Below are positions 49,055 through 58,555 of a stretch of 64,000 bases of DNA, piece by piece. Position 1 is the first letter of the stretch. Every line of letters starts with the position of its first letter. This DNA is from an uncultured Thermoguttaceae bacterium (GTDB taxonomy: Bacteria > Planctomycetota > Planctomycetia > Pirellulales > Thermoguttaceae): positions 1 through 64,000 of the forward strand of contig CALKER010000006.1 of NCBI GenBank assembly GCA_938084835.1, given 5' to 3'. Position numbers and translations under genes: made by a program. Below the pieces are notes generated by a model. It worked only from the letters and a program-made list of their open reading frames with translations. It was not told the DNA's origin and searched no databases.

Positions 49055-50422
49055 TTAGGCTTCTGGATATTCGCGGTCGGTGATGATTCCGGGCATGGGT
49101 ACTGGGTAAGTTCCATCGGCCCGGAGACGTACCGGTGCAGGAGAATCCGCCGTCAAGGTATCCACATAGGGGCACAATTCGACAGGGTGATTCAAGGCTT
49201 CTTCGAAGGTGACAATTCGGCCCATATGAGCCGCCATGCGACCCATGGCGGTGACTAGACTGGCAATAGCTCCTCGCTCGACCTCGTTGTATTTTTCGTC
49301 CTTAACAATTGCTTCGAGGAGATCTACCCATTCCATGACATAGGGGCTGGGTTCCGGTTGGGGAAAGGCCCAGATCATTTCCTCTTTGGTGAACCGATGG
49401 CCGTTGAAGGTTCGTACCCGTCCAGGATAATGAGCAGAAGTGGACACAATGGCTGCGCCCTTGGTGCCGTGGACATAACTTGCGAATTCGTTATGGCAAC
49501 CATTCATGTTGCGACCAAAGAAAAACAGCTTGGTACCGTCGGGATACGTGTATTCGACAGAATAGGTGTCAAAGTTCTGGTCAATGCCTGTCTCCCGATA
49601 GTGGCGTCCCCCTAAGGCGTGGGCTTGGATAGGCCAGGCATCCTTCATCCACGAGCATTCATCGATCTGATGAATGTAGTAGTCACTGAAGACACCCCCA
49701 CTGGCCCAGAGGAAGCTGTGGAAACGTCGAATTTGAAACAGGACCTCGGGCATTCCTTCGGGCTTGCCACAAACGGCCGACACTCCCGCCATCCGGTATG
49801 CTCGCATGGCGATGATGTCGCCAATCTCTCCGGAGCAAATGCGATCGTAAAGTTCTCTTCGGCCGCGGCAATGGCGCACCATTAAGCCCACACCCACTTT
49901 GAGGTTCTTTTCGTCCACCTGGCGCGACAGTTCTAACATCCGCCGCGTACTGGGGCCATCGACCGTAACCGGCTTTTCCATGAACACATGAATACCCTTC
50001 TGGATGGCGTAGGCCAGGTGCACCCAACGAAAGGCAGGAGGTGTAGCCAGAATGGCCACATCCCCCGGACGAAGGCAGTCCATGGCTTGCTTGTATCCGT
50101 CGATCCCCACGAACCGTCGCTCTTCCGGCACATCCACGTATTCTGGATAGCGTTTGGACAGCTGAGCGTAGCTGCCGCGAACCCTGTCCTCGAACACATC
50201 GGCCATGGCCACGAGTTTCACCGGTACAACTTTAGCCTCGATGGCATCACTTACCGCACCAGTGCCACGGCCTCCGCATCCGATCAAGGCAAGTTGAATT
50301 GTGTTTGATTCGGCCGCGTAAACCCGCGGAACTGCCGACATAGCGGTCGTCACGCCAGCCATCGCGGTTGTTGTCTTCAAGAAGTAACGGCGGGAATGGC
50401 CACGATCGCCTTGTTGCTTCAT
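49055..50422 (-). CDS. Tat-exported Gfo/Idh/MocA family oxidoreductase
   Basis: A 455-residue NAD(P)-dependent sugar or inositol oxidoreductase-like protein. It begins with a twin-arginine signal (SRRYFLKTTTAMAG, R11/R12), so it should be exported folded with its cofactor. The Rossmann motif is LIGCGGRG, and the catalytic EKP motif is MEKPVTVDG. The Gfo/Idh/MocA substrate domain follows with GGVFSDYYIHQIDECSW. I chose the ATG at 50422 because AGGAG lies eight bases upstream; an earlier in-frame ATG has no such site. Planctomycetes carry many such exported paralogues, whose substrates are mostly unknown (candidates are oxidised or keto-sugars). The gene stands alone between long gaps. Confidence 0.92.
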   Translation of the reverse strand: MKQQGDRGHSRRYFLKTTTAMAGVTTAMSAVPRVYAAESNTIQLALIGCGGRGTGAVSDAIEAKVVPVKLVAMADVFEDRVRGSYAQLSKRYPEYVDVPEERRFVGIDGYKQAMDCLRPGDVAILATPPAFRWVHLAYAIQKGIHVFMEKPVTVDGPSTRRMLELSRQVDEKNLKVGVGLMVRHCRGRRELYDRICSGEIGDIIAMRAYRMAGVSAVCGKPEGMPEVLFQIRRFHSFLWASGGVFSDYYIHQIDECSWMKDAWPIQAHALGGRHYRETGIDQNFDTYSVEYTYPDGTKLFFFGRNMNGCHNEFASYVHGTKGAAIVSTSAHYPGRVRTFNGHRFTKEEMIWAFPQPEPSPYVMEWVDLLEAIVKDEKYNEVERGAIASLVTAMGRMAAHMGRIVTFEEALNHPVELCPYVDTLTADSPAPVRLRADGTYPVPMPGIITDREYPEA

Positions 50423-51492
50423 CGCGTTGCTCCTTAGCAAAAACCGAGGCAAACTGCTTCAACCGAATTCCAACACTGCGTTACGAGGCCTCTAAAAAAC
50501 AATGTCAGTCTTCATTTTTCGCTTTTTCAATGCCCTAGCAATTTTCGCCACAGGGCTCTTCGACAAGATAAACGCCGGGCTTCACTTCTGCAACAATCTC
50601 GGCAGGTTTTTTCGCCGGCCAAAGTTTAAAACAAGGAAGTGGGCTGATGCCGAGGGTGCCGTCCAAGCGAGTCCGGGAAAGTATGCTTGCCCCACGACTG
50701 GCCGGTCTGGACTCGAAAGCAATACACGTATCACACGCTGCAAAAGTATGGGCTTACCCTGCCAGTGGAAAGTAAGCCTACAAGTCCGATTACGGAAATT
50801 CAGCTCTCTTGGGGCGGCCCAGCGGTCTCTCGGGGGAAATTTCTGAATTGGTGTAGACCCGGTCCCCGCCAGAAAGCTTGCCGGAAACACCGGGTGGGTA
50901 GGTAGGGAATTCCGCTGTGAGAGGAGATCCTGGATGGCCCGCAGCGGGGAAACGCTGTTTCGAAGGATATCATTCGGAGCCGAACACCCGTAATCTTAGC
51001 ATGGCAAGATTGATGTAATTGCTCTGAAGACTTCACTCCTCTTTAATCTGACGGCCTCCTTAAGTCTTTGCAGAGTCTTGACGCTGCGTATCATCGCCGG
51101 CTATGCACCCGAAATGGCAAGCAAGCGCGTGGTGCCTAAGAAACATCTATTCCCCTCGGCTGATTTTGGCCATATGCTGCGCCGATCCTAAAATGATCTT
51201 CGCGGGACTCCGAGAGCCTGGTTTTCTCGTACAGTGCAGGGTGTAGCATTCAAGTTTGAGACGGTAAGAAACTTTGCGGCCTTTGTGAGGGTTATCTAAG
51301 TTAACCTAGTTGGGCAGAATTGATGATTTACCTTGTCATATTACTAGTGATGTAAGGCTGTCTTAAAAGAACCTTGATGGAATGCTGCGACTTTTTGTTG
51401 GAGGTTTTTCCCGGAAGCCGCACGCCTTACAGATCAGCATTTGGTGCCGGCAAGGTGAGTTTGGCAACGCCGGATGGTGTTCGATTTTTTGC

Positions 51493-51538
51493 GTTGAAAG
51501 GGCCGATTAATAAGCTGTTGAAAAGGCCGATTAATTAG
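51493..51538. repeat. 22-bp direct repeat pair
   Basis: GTTGAAAGGGCCGATTAATA and its continuation (51493-51514) match 51517-51538 at 20 of 22 positions, with starts 24 bases apart. Confidence 0.85.
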
Positions 51539-51589
51539 TCGGACATTGGAGATTTAGACTCAACCCTAAGGCGGGGAATAACCGGGAGA

Positions 51590-51634
51590 AGGTTAGCTCC
51601 GAAAAGGGTAGAAGAGGTCAGGTCCGAAAAAGGG
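51590..51634. repeat. Imperfect direct repeat pair
   Basis: AGGTTAGCTCCGAAAAGGG (51590-51608) and AGGTCAGGTCCGAAAAAGGG (51615-51634) are near copies 25 bases apart. Confidence 0.65.
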
Positions 51635-52035
51635 GACTGGTGTTTTCCGAGTGGTTGTAGAACTAGGCAGTAACCCCGGAGGGGAGAGGCTTCCCAGAAT
51701 TGGAAGTAGCAGCAATAGGGTGTGACCGTTGCGTTTGTCGCACCGAAAAATGCACGAGACCCCGGAGCTTACGGTCTTTGCGCTGAAGCAATCACGTCAC
51801 AAAAATTTGCCCCCGCGGAGCGGGGATGGTGGAACGGGAATCCGGATTTTTCCTGCAAGTTCTGTCATTTGGAACGAAGTCTTGTCCCAGCGTGCAGGCA
51901 GGCTTTATCGGCGGATGTACCCACAGCCTTGTGAGCCGATAATGCCAAGCTAGCGCTTCTTGTCGACACCGGGCAGGGGTGGCAACTTGTCGTGCGTTTG
52001 GAGGAGACTTCGGGCATAGCACGCGTTGGATAGCA

Positions 52036-52047
52036 CCTCCGCGGAGG
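52036..52047. promoter_or_regulatory. Perfect 12-bp palindrome CCTCCGCGGAGG before the stator operon
   Basis: The palindrome ends 40 bases before the ATG at 52088. It could be an operator for a dimeric repressor. It could also be chance, since its half contains a purine-rich GGAGG. Nothing in the window tests this. Confidence 0.35.
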
Positions 52048-52087
52048 AGAGTTTCCGAAATCGAGACACGCTGAGAGAGACCCGACA

Positions 52088-53374
52088 ATGTCCAAGTTGG
52101 TAAAAGCCATGGTTGAGTCCCCCGTGTTATGGGGGGCACTGTTGTCGGCACTTTGGTATGCCGTCATCCTCTTCGGACCGGCTAATTATCCCTCCGTTCG
52201 CTCGCTTTTTGCCGATCACCCCGTGGAGTATGTCTCAACCGTCCTCTTTTTCGTCGGGATTGCCTCACTCGGTATGCGACTGTTGGGGATCGGATACGAG
52301 TGGCGAGCTGTCGACAAATGGGAGAGGGAATTTTCATTCCTTTCTGGCTCCACGCGCAGGGAAGAACTTCCGGAAAAAGTAAGCACTTTATTGGGAGAGG
52401 TTCGCTTCTTGCGGTTAGGCCGACGTCTGGGAGAACTCGTGAGACTAGCCCAGGGCGGTGCCGACAGGGCGACTTTTGAAAATCAGCTCCGGCACCTCGC
52501 CGAAAGTGATGCACTTGCGGTCCAGACCAAGTCGGCGCTTGTTCGGATGTTTATCTGGGCAATTCCCATACTTGGTTTCCTGGGAACTGTGATCGGCATA
52601 GCGATGGCACTAGGGAGGCTTGCCCCGCAACAGCTTGAGGAGAGTCTCCCTGAGGTCATGGCCGCCTTAACGGTCGCCTTTAATACAACGATACTTGCCC
52701 TGGGACTGTGCTTAGTGCTCTACTTCGGACTTTACTTTGTGGAACGCACGGAGGCGAAACTTTTAAGCCGGACTGACCAAGTCGTCGAGCAAGTGGCCGC
52801 GGTGCTAGCTCCCGCTGAGTCCGACTTGGGGGCTTGCCAAGTACGGGGAAACTTTGGTCTTAATGCGGAATGCCTCAGTGCTGTTCTGCGGGCTCCCTTG
52901 GCTGCGTGGGAGCTTGCGGTGGAGCAATTTGTGGCATCCCTGCGGAATCTGGGAGCGGAGCTGTCGACACAGTTGGCTCAGGCCGTGGGAAAATCATTGG
53001 AACAGTCCTTAGCCCTGCACGCCGAGCGGATGTCAACGTTGGAAGCTAAGTTGCTTGCCGAGCATCACGAACGACTGCAGGAGTTGTGTCGTTACTATCA
53101 GCGGCGGATTAACGGTTTGCAGGAGCTTGAGCGTTCGGTGGAAGAGCGGACGGAAACATTGCTGAAGGCTTTGGAGGGGACCGAGGTCTTACGCACACTC
53201 CAAGAAGCTTTGAACCGAAACTTGACAATTCTGGCCGGCGCTCGGCAGTTCGAAGAACTGGTGATGAGTCTGACTGCGGCGATTCATTTGTTGACGGCCC
53301 GAATCGAAAACTCGCTCGGTACTGCAGCAACACCCGATCTTCTCCAACTTCAGGGGATGCGCAAAGCCGGCTGA
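52088..53374 (+). CDS. MotA/TolQ/ExbB-type proton channel protein with coiled-coil tail
   Basis: A 428-residue inner-membrane protein. Four hydrophobic segments: about 13-30, 48-65, 154-175 (WAIPILGFLGTVIGIAMALG) and 190-213 (LTVAFNTTILALGLCLVLYFGLYF). The last two match the conserved pore helices of ExbB/MotA (GLLGTVxG and TTxxGL). After them comes a helical region of about 200 residues rich in Glu, Gln and Leu (about 225-420), predicted to be coiled coil on the cytoplasmic side. It is the first of three closely spaced genes; the next begins 24 bases after its stop. With two ExbD-like anchored proteins following, it should form the channel ring of an ion-driven motor. What the motor drives is unknown. 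Confidence 0.85.
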   Translation: MSKLVKAMVESPVLWGALLSALWYAVILFGPANYPSVRSLFADHPVEYVSTVLFFVGIASLGMRLLGIGYEWRAVDKWEREFSFLSGSTRREELPEKVSTLLGEVRFLRLGRRLGELVRLAQGGADRATFENQLRHLAESDALAVQTKSALVRMFIWAIPILGFLGTVIGIAMALGRLAPQQLEESLPEVMAALTVAFNTTILALGLCLVLYFGLYFVERTEAKLLSRTDQVVEQVAAVLAPAESDLGACQVRGNFGLNAECLSAVLRAPLAAWELAVEQFVASLRNLGAELSTQLAQAVGKSLEQSLALHAERMSTLEAKLLAEHHERLQELCRYYQRRINGLQELERSVEERTETLLKALEGTEVLRTLQEALNRNLTILAGARQFEELVMSLTAAIHLLTARIENSLGTAATPDLLQLQGMRKAG

Positions 53375-53398
53375 ACTGGCCAGGGAGGTTTGGGCAAG

Positions 53399-55156
53399 AT
53401 GACGTGCGCGCAGCGGCCGCGAAGGTATCAATCTCTCTTGGCTTCAGGACCTCCCGGTATCCCTTTTTTCCCATTTATTACTGTTCTTATCGCCACCATG
53501 GGGGTGTTGATCCTTCTGATTATCACGATCGGGCAGAGGGCCCGGCAAGCAGCTGCGCGTCAATTGGCCGCTCAACGTGAGGTGCAGAAGGAGGAATTGG
53601 ACTCGGTTCTTCAGCTTCTGGAGTGGGAAGAGGAGGTAGTTCGCCGAGACATCCACGCAGGAGAAGAAAAGCTTCGAGCCACCCGACTTGCCCTCGCCCA
53701 CGTGGAAGATCACGCTCGACGGTTGGAAGCACAACGCAACTTTCTCCTCCGCGTGCTGGAGAACGAGCAAAGTGCCGGTCACCAAACACAGCCGGTTACG
53801 CAGCTAAGGGAGCAATTGGCTTTCCTGGATGAGCAGATCCAGGCCTTGCGCCTTGAGTTGGAGTCGGCCAGCGGGAGGCAAGGCCGTCGCTACTATTCCG
53901 TCATTCCTTACCAAGGGCCCTCTGGTACCACGCGCTGGCCTGTTTACATCGAGTGTCGGCGGGAAGCCATCATCCTCCAGCCGGAGAAGATAGTGTTCAC
54001 ACCGGAGGATTTCGAGGGCGAACTCGGGCCGGGAAACCCCTTGGAGGCCGCTCTCCGTGCTGTCCGGGAGTATTGGGCAAGACACAACGTTGGTTCCCCA
54101 GAGCCATACCCCCTTTTATTGGTCCGCCCCAGTGGGATAGTGGCCTACTATGTGGCCCGGGCCGCGTTGGAGCCATGGGGAGGCGAGTTTGGATATGAGC
54201 TTATCGAGGAGGATTGGGACATATGGTATCCGCCGGCCAATCCTCAGCTGGCGCAATATCTTGCTTCCGTGGTAAACCAGGCCCGGGCCCAATCACGAGC
54301 ACTCGGAGTGGCAGCGCCACGACGGATGGCCGCGGCTGCCCGCCGGTTTGTGGTTTCTCCGGAACGGGGCGGCCTTGTTCCCGAAACAGGCGCACCCTTG
54401 GCATTCTACGGTTTGCCCAGGGAACTAGAGATTGACGAGGGCCACCGCTCGCGATCGGCAATCGTCGATCAAGGTGGGGATGGTCGCGATTCGATGGAAG
54501 GGGGAGGGATATCGCACCCTTATTTGGATGGGACGAAAACCGCGCCAAATTTAATGAGTAGCAACGATTCCGGTTCCGGGAATGAAGTTTTGGGGGAGAC
54601 ATACGGGGCTTGGTCAATGCCGGGGCGTATGGCGGCAGCTTCGCAGGGTGTAGGCCCTCAGGAGGGTCGCTCTGGGACGAGCGGGGAGGTAGGTGTCAAG
54701 TCGGTGTGGTCCGAGAACTCCTCGCCGGAGTCTGCCAATCGCGCAGACCCGGAGCGGCTACCCGGACGAGAACAGCCTTATCCTTTCTCAGTGACGCATT
54801 CGCGAGGCCTTGCCGCCCAGAGGGGTGTCAATTGGGCAATTCCTGCTACTTTGCAGGTGTTGACCCCATTATGGCGGCCAGTGCGTATCCGTTGCACCGA
54901 CCAAGCATTGATTTTTCAACCAGAGAGAGGTCAGCGACAGGAGAGTGTCATAGTGTGGCGGGACCCACCCGAGTTAACTGTAGACGAATTAGTTCGGCAA
55001 CTTTGGCAGCATGTAGAAAGTTGGGGGCCCGCTGGAAAAGGGATGGCTTGGCGACCTGTTTTGCGAGTGGAAGTCGCGCCCGGCGGGGAGGTACGCTTTC
55101 AGCAGCTTCTGCAGCTTCTCAATCAAAGTGGTCTCACAGTGGAGAGGGTGGAGTAA
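53399..55156 (+). CDS. ExbD-like single-pass coiled-coil protein, lacking the transmembrane Asp
   Basis: A 585-residue protein with one transmembrane helix at about 24-45 (PFFPFITVLIATMGVLILLI), a coiled coil at about 50-165, and a soluble domain (about 170-290). A low-complexity Gly/Ser linker follows, and then a second domain (about 480-585). The two soluble domains share a pattern: WPVYIECRREAIILQPE in the first and WRPVRIRCTDQALIFQPE in the second, which suggests internal duplication. The fold may be an enlarged ExbD/TolR periplasmic domain (inference). The helix lacks the Asp that ExbD uses for protons. I use the ATG at 53399, preceded by GGGAGG ten bases away. Second gene of the stator operon. 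Confidence 0.8.
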   Translation: MTCAQRPRRYQSLLASGPPGIPFFPFITVLIATMGVLILLIITIGQRARQAAARQLAAQREVQKEELDSVLQLLEWEEEVVRRDIHAGEEKLRATRLALAHVEDHARRLEAQRNFLLRVLENEQSAGHQTQPVTQLREQLAFLDEQIQALRLELESASGRQGRRYYSVIPYQGPSGTTRWPVYIECRREAIILQPEKIVFTPEDFEGELGPGNPLEAALRAVREYWARHNVGSPEPYPLLLVRPSGIVAYYVARAALEPWGGEFGYELIEEDWDIWYPPANPQLAQYLASVVNQARAQSRALGVAAPRRMAAAARRFVVSPERGGLVPETGAPLAFYGLPRELEIDEGHRSRSAIVDQGGDGRDSMEGGGISHPYLDGTKTAPNLMSSNDSGSGNEVLGETYGAWSMPGRMAAASQGVGPQEGRSGTSGEVGVKSVWSENSSPESANRADPERLPGREQPYPFSVTHSRGLAAQRGVNWAIPATLQVLTPLWRPVRIRCTDQALIFQPERGQRQESVIVWRDPPELTVDELVRQLWQHVESWGPAGKGMAWRPVLRVEVAPGGEVRFQQLLQLLNQSGLTVERVE

Positions 55157-55280
55157 TTGATAACTTGGCATCAAGAAAACATTTCGTAAGCTCCGGGGCG
55201 AATCGGGTAAAGACCAAGGGGATAACTAGCTCGTGAAGCGATAACTCGCATGTGCCTAAGGAAACTAGCTGGCTCCCCCG

Positions 55281-56444
55281 GTGGTAAGGATCTTTCCGTT
55301 AGGTCCGTTGCCGGCCACATCTGCCGTTCGCGCGGAATTGAGGGTGCACCGATCGATTCATGTCAAGTTGAAGGCCAACTCTGGAATCGGCGAAATTCGC
55401 AATCTGGTTTTGGATGTAACAACCTTGAACGGAGTTAGTTGGGACAATGTGGAGGGGTTGCCTGGCCAGGAATCGTTCTTGGATATCGTAGCCAACATTG
55501 TCGGTATCCTTATTATTTTGGGCATTGTAGTAGGGATCCGGGCTCAACGGTTTCCGGTAGAATCTGGCCAGGTCGATGCCGGCATGAGGTCCTTAGAGAC
55601 CGCCGTGGAGCAAAAACGTCGCAGTCTCTCAAGAGTCTATCAAGACCTGCGGAACCTGCAACTTAACGTTCGGGCCCTCGAGGCGGAAAGACGTCGTCAG
55701 GAGGGGCGGCGAGATCGCATCGCCCTGGAAGTGGCAGCCTTGGAAAAGCTTGTGGGTGAACGACTGCGACAGTCAGCCGAAATGGCCGAGGAAGCCGTCC
55801 AACTGCAACTGCAAGTTCAGGAAAAGTTGAACCTCCTTCGTGAACTTGAAGCACAAAAAACTCAGTCGCAAGCCCTCTCGGCGCAAATCACGGAGATTCT
55901 TCATTACCCCGCGCCAGTAGCCCGATTTGTGGATGGAAGGGAGCTTCATTTTCAAATCGCTAATGGACGTATTGCCTTCATTCCCTTGGACCGGCTCGTG
56001 GAGCGGCTGAAGTCGCGCAGTAAAGCTGAGGGATCGCGGCTTGTTAATCAACTGGAATGGACGGACACCGTAGGCCCGGAGGGTGGATTTCAGATGCGTT
56101 ATGTCCTCCGCCGGTACGATGTGCCGATCAACCTTCCCGGGGGTGGCCGGGCAACAGCAAGTTACGCCCGCGTGGAACATTGGGTGTTGCTTCCGGTTTC
56201 CCCGCAGCTTGGAGAGCCGGTGGAAGAGTCGCTGAAAGAAGGTTCGGAGTTTTGGCGGATAGTGCGAGCCCATAGTCCACAGATGTACACGGTTACGATT
56301 TGGGTGTATCCGGAAAGCTTCGAAGCTTATCGGCGGATACGCTCGGCCCTGCATGCGGCCGGCTACAGCTGTGCTGCCCGACCTTTGCCCGCGGGTGTTC
56401 CCATCTCTGGCTCGCCACGGGGCAGCCGTTCTGCCGTTCAGTGA
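55281..56444 (+). CDS. ExbD-like single-pass coiled-coil protein with transmembrane Asp
   Basis: A protein of up to 387 residues with one transmembrane helix ESFLDIVANIVGILIILGIV. Its Asp sits near the cytoplasmic end, as in ExbD/TolR. A coiled coil of about 110 residues follows, then a soluble domain whose opening (LHFQIANGRIAFIP) resembles the two domains of the preceding protein. A C-terminal stretch (ESFEAYRRIRSALHAAGY) recalls the ExbD end. The first 50-56 residues look unlike coding sequence, so the true start may be a TTG at 55425 or GTG at 55449 rather than the GTG at 55281. Third and last gene of the stator operon, with a Gly/Ser-rich end. Confidence 0.8.
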   Translation: MVRIFPLGPLPATSAVRAELRVHRSIHVKLKANSGIGEIRNLVLDVTTLNGVSWDNVEGLPGQESFLDIVANIVGILIILGIVVGIRAQRFPVESGQVDAGMRSLETAVEQKRRSLSRVYQDLRNLQLNVRALEAERRRQEGRRDRIALEVAALEKLVGERLRQSAEMAEEAVQLQLQVQEKLNLLRELEAQKTQSQALSAQITEILHYPAPVARFVDGRELHFQIANGRIAFIPLDRLVERLKSRSKAEGSRLVNQLEWTDTVGPEGGFQMRYVLRRYDVPINLPGGGRATASYARVEHWVLLPVSPQLGEPVEESLKEGSEFWRIVRAHSPQMYTVTIWVYPESFEAYRRIRSALHAAGYSCAARPLPAGVPISGSPRGSRSAVQ

Positions 56445-57566
56445 CTGTACGGCTTAGCCGGCGAGTCGCGTAGGTGGCTGACTCATCCTGGACATTCCTC
56501 CGTACTAGTCGTGGCCATGCTTCAACGTGCTCAAGTGTTTGGAGGTTTGAGCCTCTAGCAAGAACTGCCTGGGCACCAAGCAAGCCACCGCGACTTTTGG
56601 TTGGGACAGGTGGATAGTACAGATTTGTCAGGACGTAAATGAAAACTGCCCTAGCGACGTAGAAGGTCGGTGGCATTGACCGGAAATTTGCGCGGGACCT
56701 TCGGAGGTTTATTCACCGGTGATTCATACCGATGGGCTGTGGTGGGGACGTGGGCTTGCGTTAAGTTGGCAACGTCAGGTAGGGCACCTCGGCAAGCAAG
56801 GTTCTTTCCCGCGGGTTCTTGCCGCTGACTGAGCCGACTATTCTAAACCAAGACCGCCCGTGTTGGCCTGGTTCTGGAAGCGCGGATGGCTTTGCCGCCA
56901 GGACGAAGTCGATTTTCGAGTTTCGCACATCGCGCGGCGGAGAAGCCGCCTCACCTTGTCCCACCGGCGGATTGGAATCTCTCCTTCAGCGTTCGCGGCT
57001 GTCCCTCGGGTCTGGTACTAGCCATTTTTCATCAAGGAATGCTTTCCGGCTCTGACAGTTGCTGGGCTTTGACCCGTCAACTGGTTTTTAGGCCATGCCC
57101 GAGTTGCTCATGCTCACTTACTAAGCCCAAGCGTCGGCGTGGTTTCCCCGCAACCTTTTTCGCCGGATAGTGGCTGGCGAGTATGATTTGAGATAGGTAG
57201 AAGGGGCTCATGGGCAGAAAGGGTTTCCCACTTTTTGCCGGTGAGTGGAGTGTGGGCAAGAAAGCCGGGAACCCTCTCTGGCTTTGCGAATACTCAGGAA
57301 GTCTGGGCCATGCGGATGACGGCGGCAAAGTTATCTTTACGAATCTTGCTGGTTCTCACTGGCAGCTAGAATCCGACTTGAAGGCGATTAAGACTTTTGC
57401 AGACGTCAACGAAGGCGTCTGAGTTTTTGGAATTATCAAGCCCGGCAAGGATAGTTGGTTGGGAGTATTCGCTAGGCTTTGGAGACTTGTATGCTTTCGC
57501 CCGTCGGCTTGCTTTTAAGGGGGATGCTCGGATTGGTTCCGTTCCGGTTTTGATGAGGGGGTGGCC
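56445..57566. other. Intergenic gap, no gene seen
   Basis: About 1.1 kb between the stator operon and the DUF72 gene. Several short frames on both strands overlap and have no family resemblance. No RNA gene or strong terminator was recognised. Confidence 0.45.
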
Positions 57567-58316
57567 ATGGCGCAATGGAAAAGAGGAATATTTGTCGGAA
57601 CGTCTGGGTGGACTTACGACGACTGGCTGGGCGTGTTCTACCCGCCCGATTTGCCTGCGGCCGAGCGGATTACCTTTTATGCGCAACATTTTCCTGCGGT
57701 GGAGCTAAATGCAAGTTTCTACAGGCTTCCCACCGCCAATATGATTGCCGCGTGGAATCGGCGGCTCCCTGGCGACTTTCACATGGCCGTCAAAGGGTGG
57801 CGGAGTATCACTCATCTTTCTAAACTCGTTGATTGTGGGGACAAAGTGGAATTGTTTGTCTCCCGGGTGGAAGGGTTGAAGACACTGCGGGTTATTTTGT
57901 GGCAGTTGCCGCCTTCGCTTCATATAGACTTAGAGCGGATTGACAACTTTCTCGGATGTTTGCCCCAGAAATTTCGTTACGCGGTTGAGTTTCGGCATAA
58001 AAGCTGGTGGACGGATGAGGCAGCAAAGCTCCTCCGTCGACACGATGTTGCCTTTGTGGCGGTTAGCCATCCCCGTCTGCCGCCCGATGTATTCGTGACA
58101 ACTGATTTTATTTACGTACGTTTCCATGGGCTTGGTAAGCAACTCTACCGATACAATTATTCCGACGAGGAATTGGAGGAATGGGTAGAACGGGTGCGCC
58201 CCTACTTAAAGAGTTCCAGTGTTTATGCGTTTTTCAATAACGATTGGGAGGGACATGCAATTCGAAATGCTCGGCGGTTTGCGGAGATGCTTCGTGCGTC
58301 CCTTTCGCCGAGCTAA
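57567..58316 (+). CDS. DUF72 (YecE-like) TIM-barrel protein
   Basis: A 249-residue cytosolic protein of the DUF72/YecE family. Family landmarks are GTSGWTYDDWLGVFYP at the N terminus, the NASFYRLP strand, FHMAVKGWRSITH, LWQLPPSLHID, YAVEFRHKSWW, FIYVRFHGLG and VYAFFNNDWEGHAI. The length matches the family (about 240-300). The ATG at 57567 is preceded by GAGGGGG about five bases away; a GTG two codons earlier is possible. DUF72 proteins have a TIM-barrel fold resembling phosphodiesterases or endonuclease IV, but no agreed activity. It is a single gene followed about 240 bases later by the SRAP gene. Confidence 0.92.
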   Translation: MAQWKRGIFVGTSGWTYDDWLGVFYPPDLPAAERITFYAQHFPAVELNASFYRLPTANMIAAWNRRLPGDFHMAVKGWRSITHLSKLVDCGDKVELFVSRVEGLKTLRVILWQLPPSLHIDLERIDNFLGCLPQKFRYAVEFRHKSWWTDEAAKLLRRHDVAFVAVSHPRLPPDVFVTTDFIYVRFHGLGKQLYRYNYSDEELEEWVERVRPYLKSSSVYAFFNNDWEGHAIRNARRFAEMLRASLSPS

Positions 58317-58555
58317 TCAGGCAGTAGCTCCGGAGTGGGCTTGAGAATCAGAGATTTCATTTGTCGTTGTCAGTCCGTAAGTGGCTTAAGAGCAGCGGGA
58401 TGATAAAGAGGAAAACTGGCTTACTCTGCTGGCCGATATGGAGTTGTCAGAATAAAATTGACCCGAGCGTTTCATTATCATGTGGCTCCTCGGCGATGTG
58501 GTAAATCGTGCGGTGAGAAAGGGTGTGTCTCTCCCGTTTGTGAGGCCACAACACG

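Larger units (their letters stand above)
50423..52087. other. Long gene-poor region with repeats upstream of the stator operon
   Basis: About 1.7 kb between divergent genes. No supported gene. It contains two pairs of direct repeats (51493-51538 and 51590-51634) and a perfect 12-bp palindrome at 52036-52047, all on the side nearer the stator operon. Confidence 0.5.

Noticed and set aside
52088-56444. Zorya-type anti-phage system (ZorA/ZorB motor)
   Set aside because: The channel gene has a ZorA-like coiled-coil tail, but neither partner has an OmpA-like peptidoglycan-binding domain, and no helicase or nuclease gene (ZorC/D/E) lies beside it. The two ExbD-like partners do not fit Zorya.
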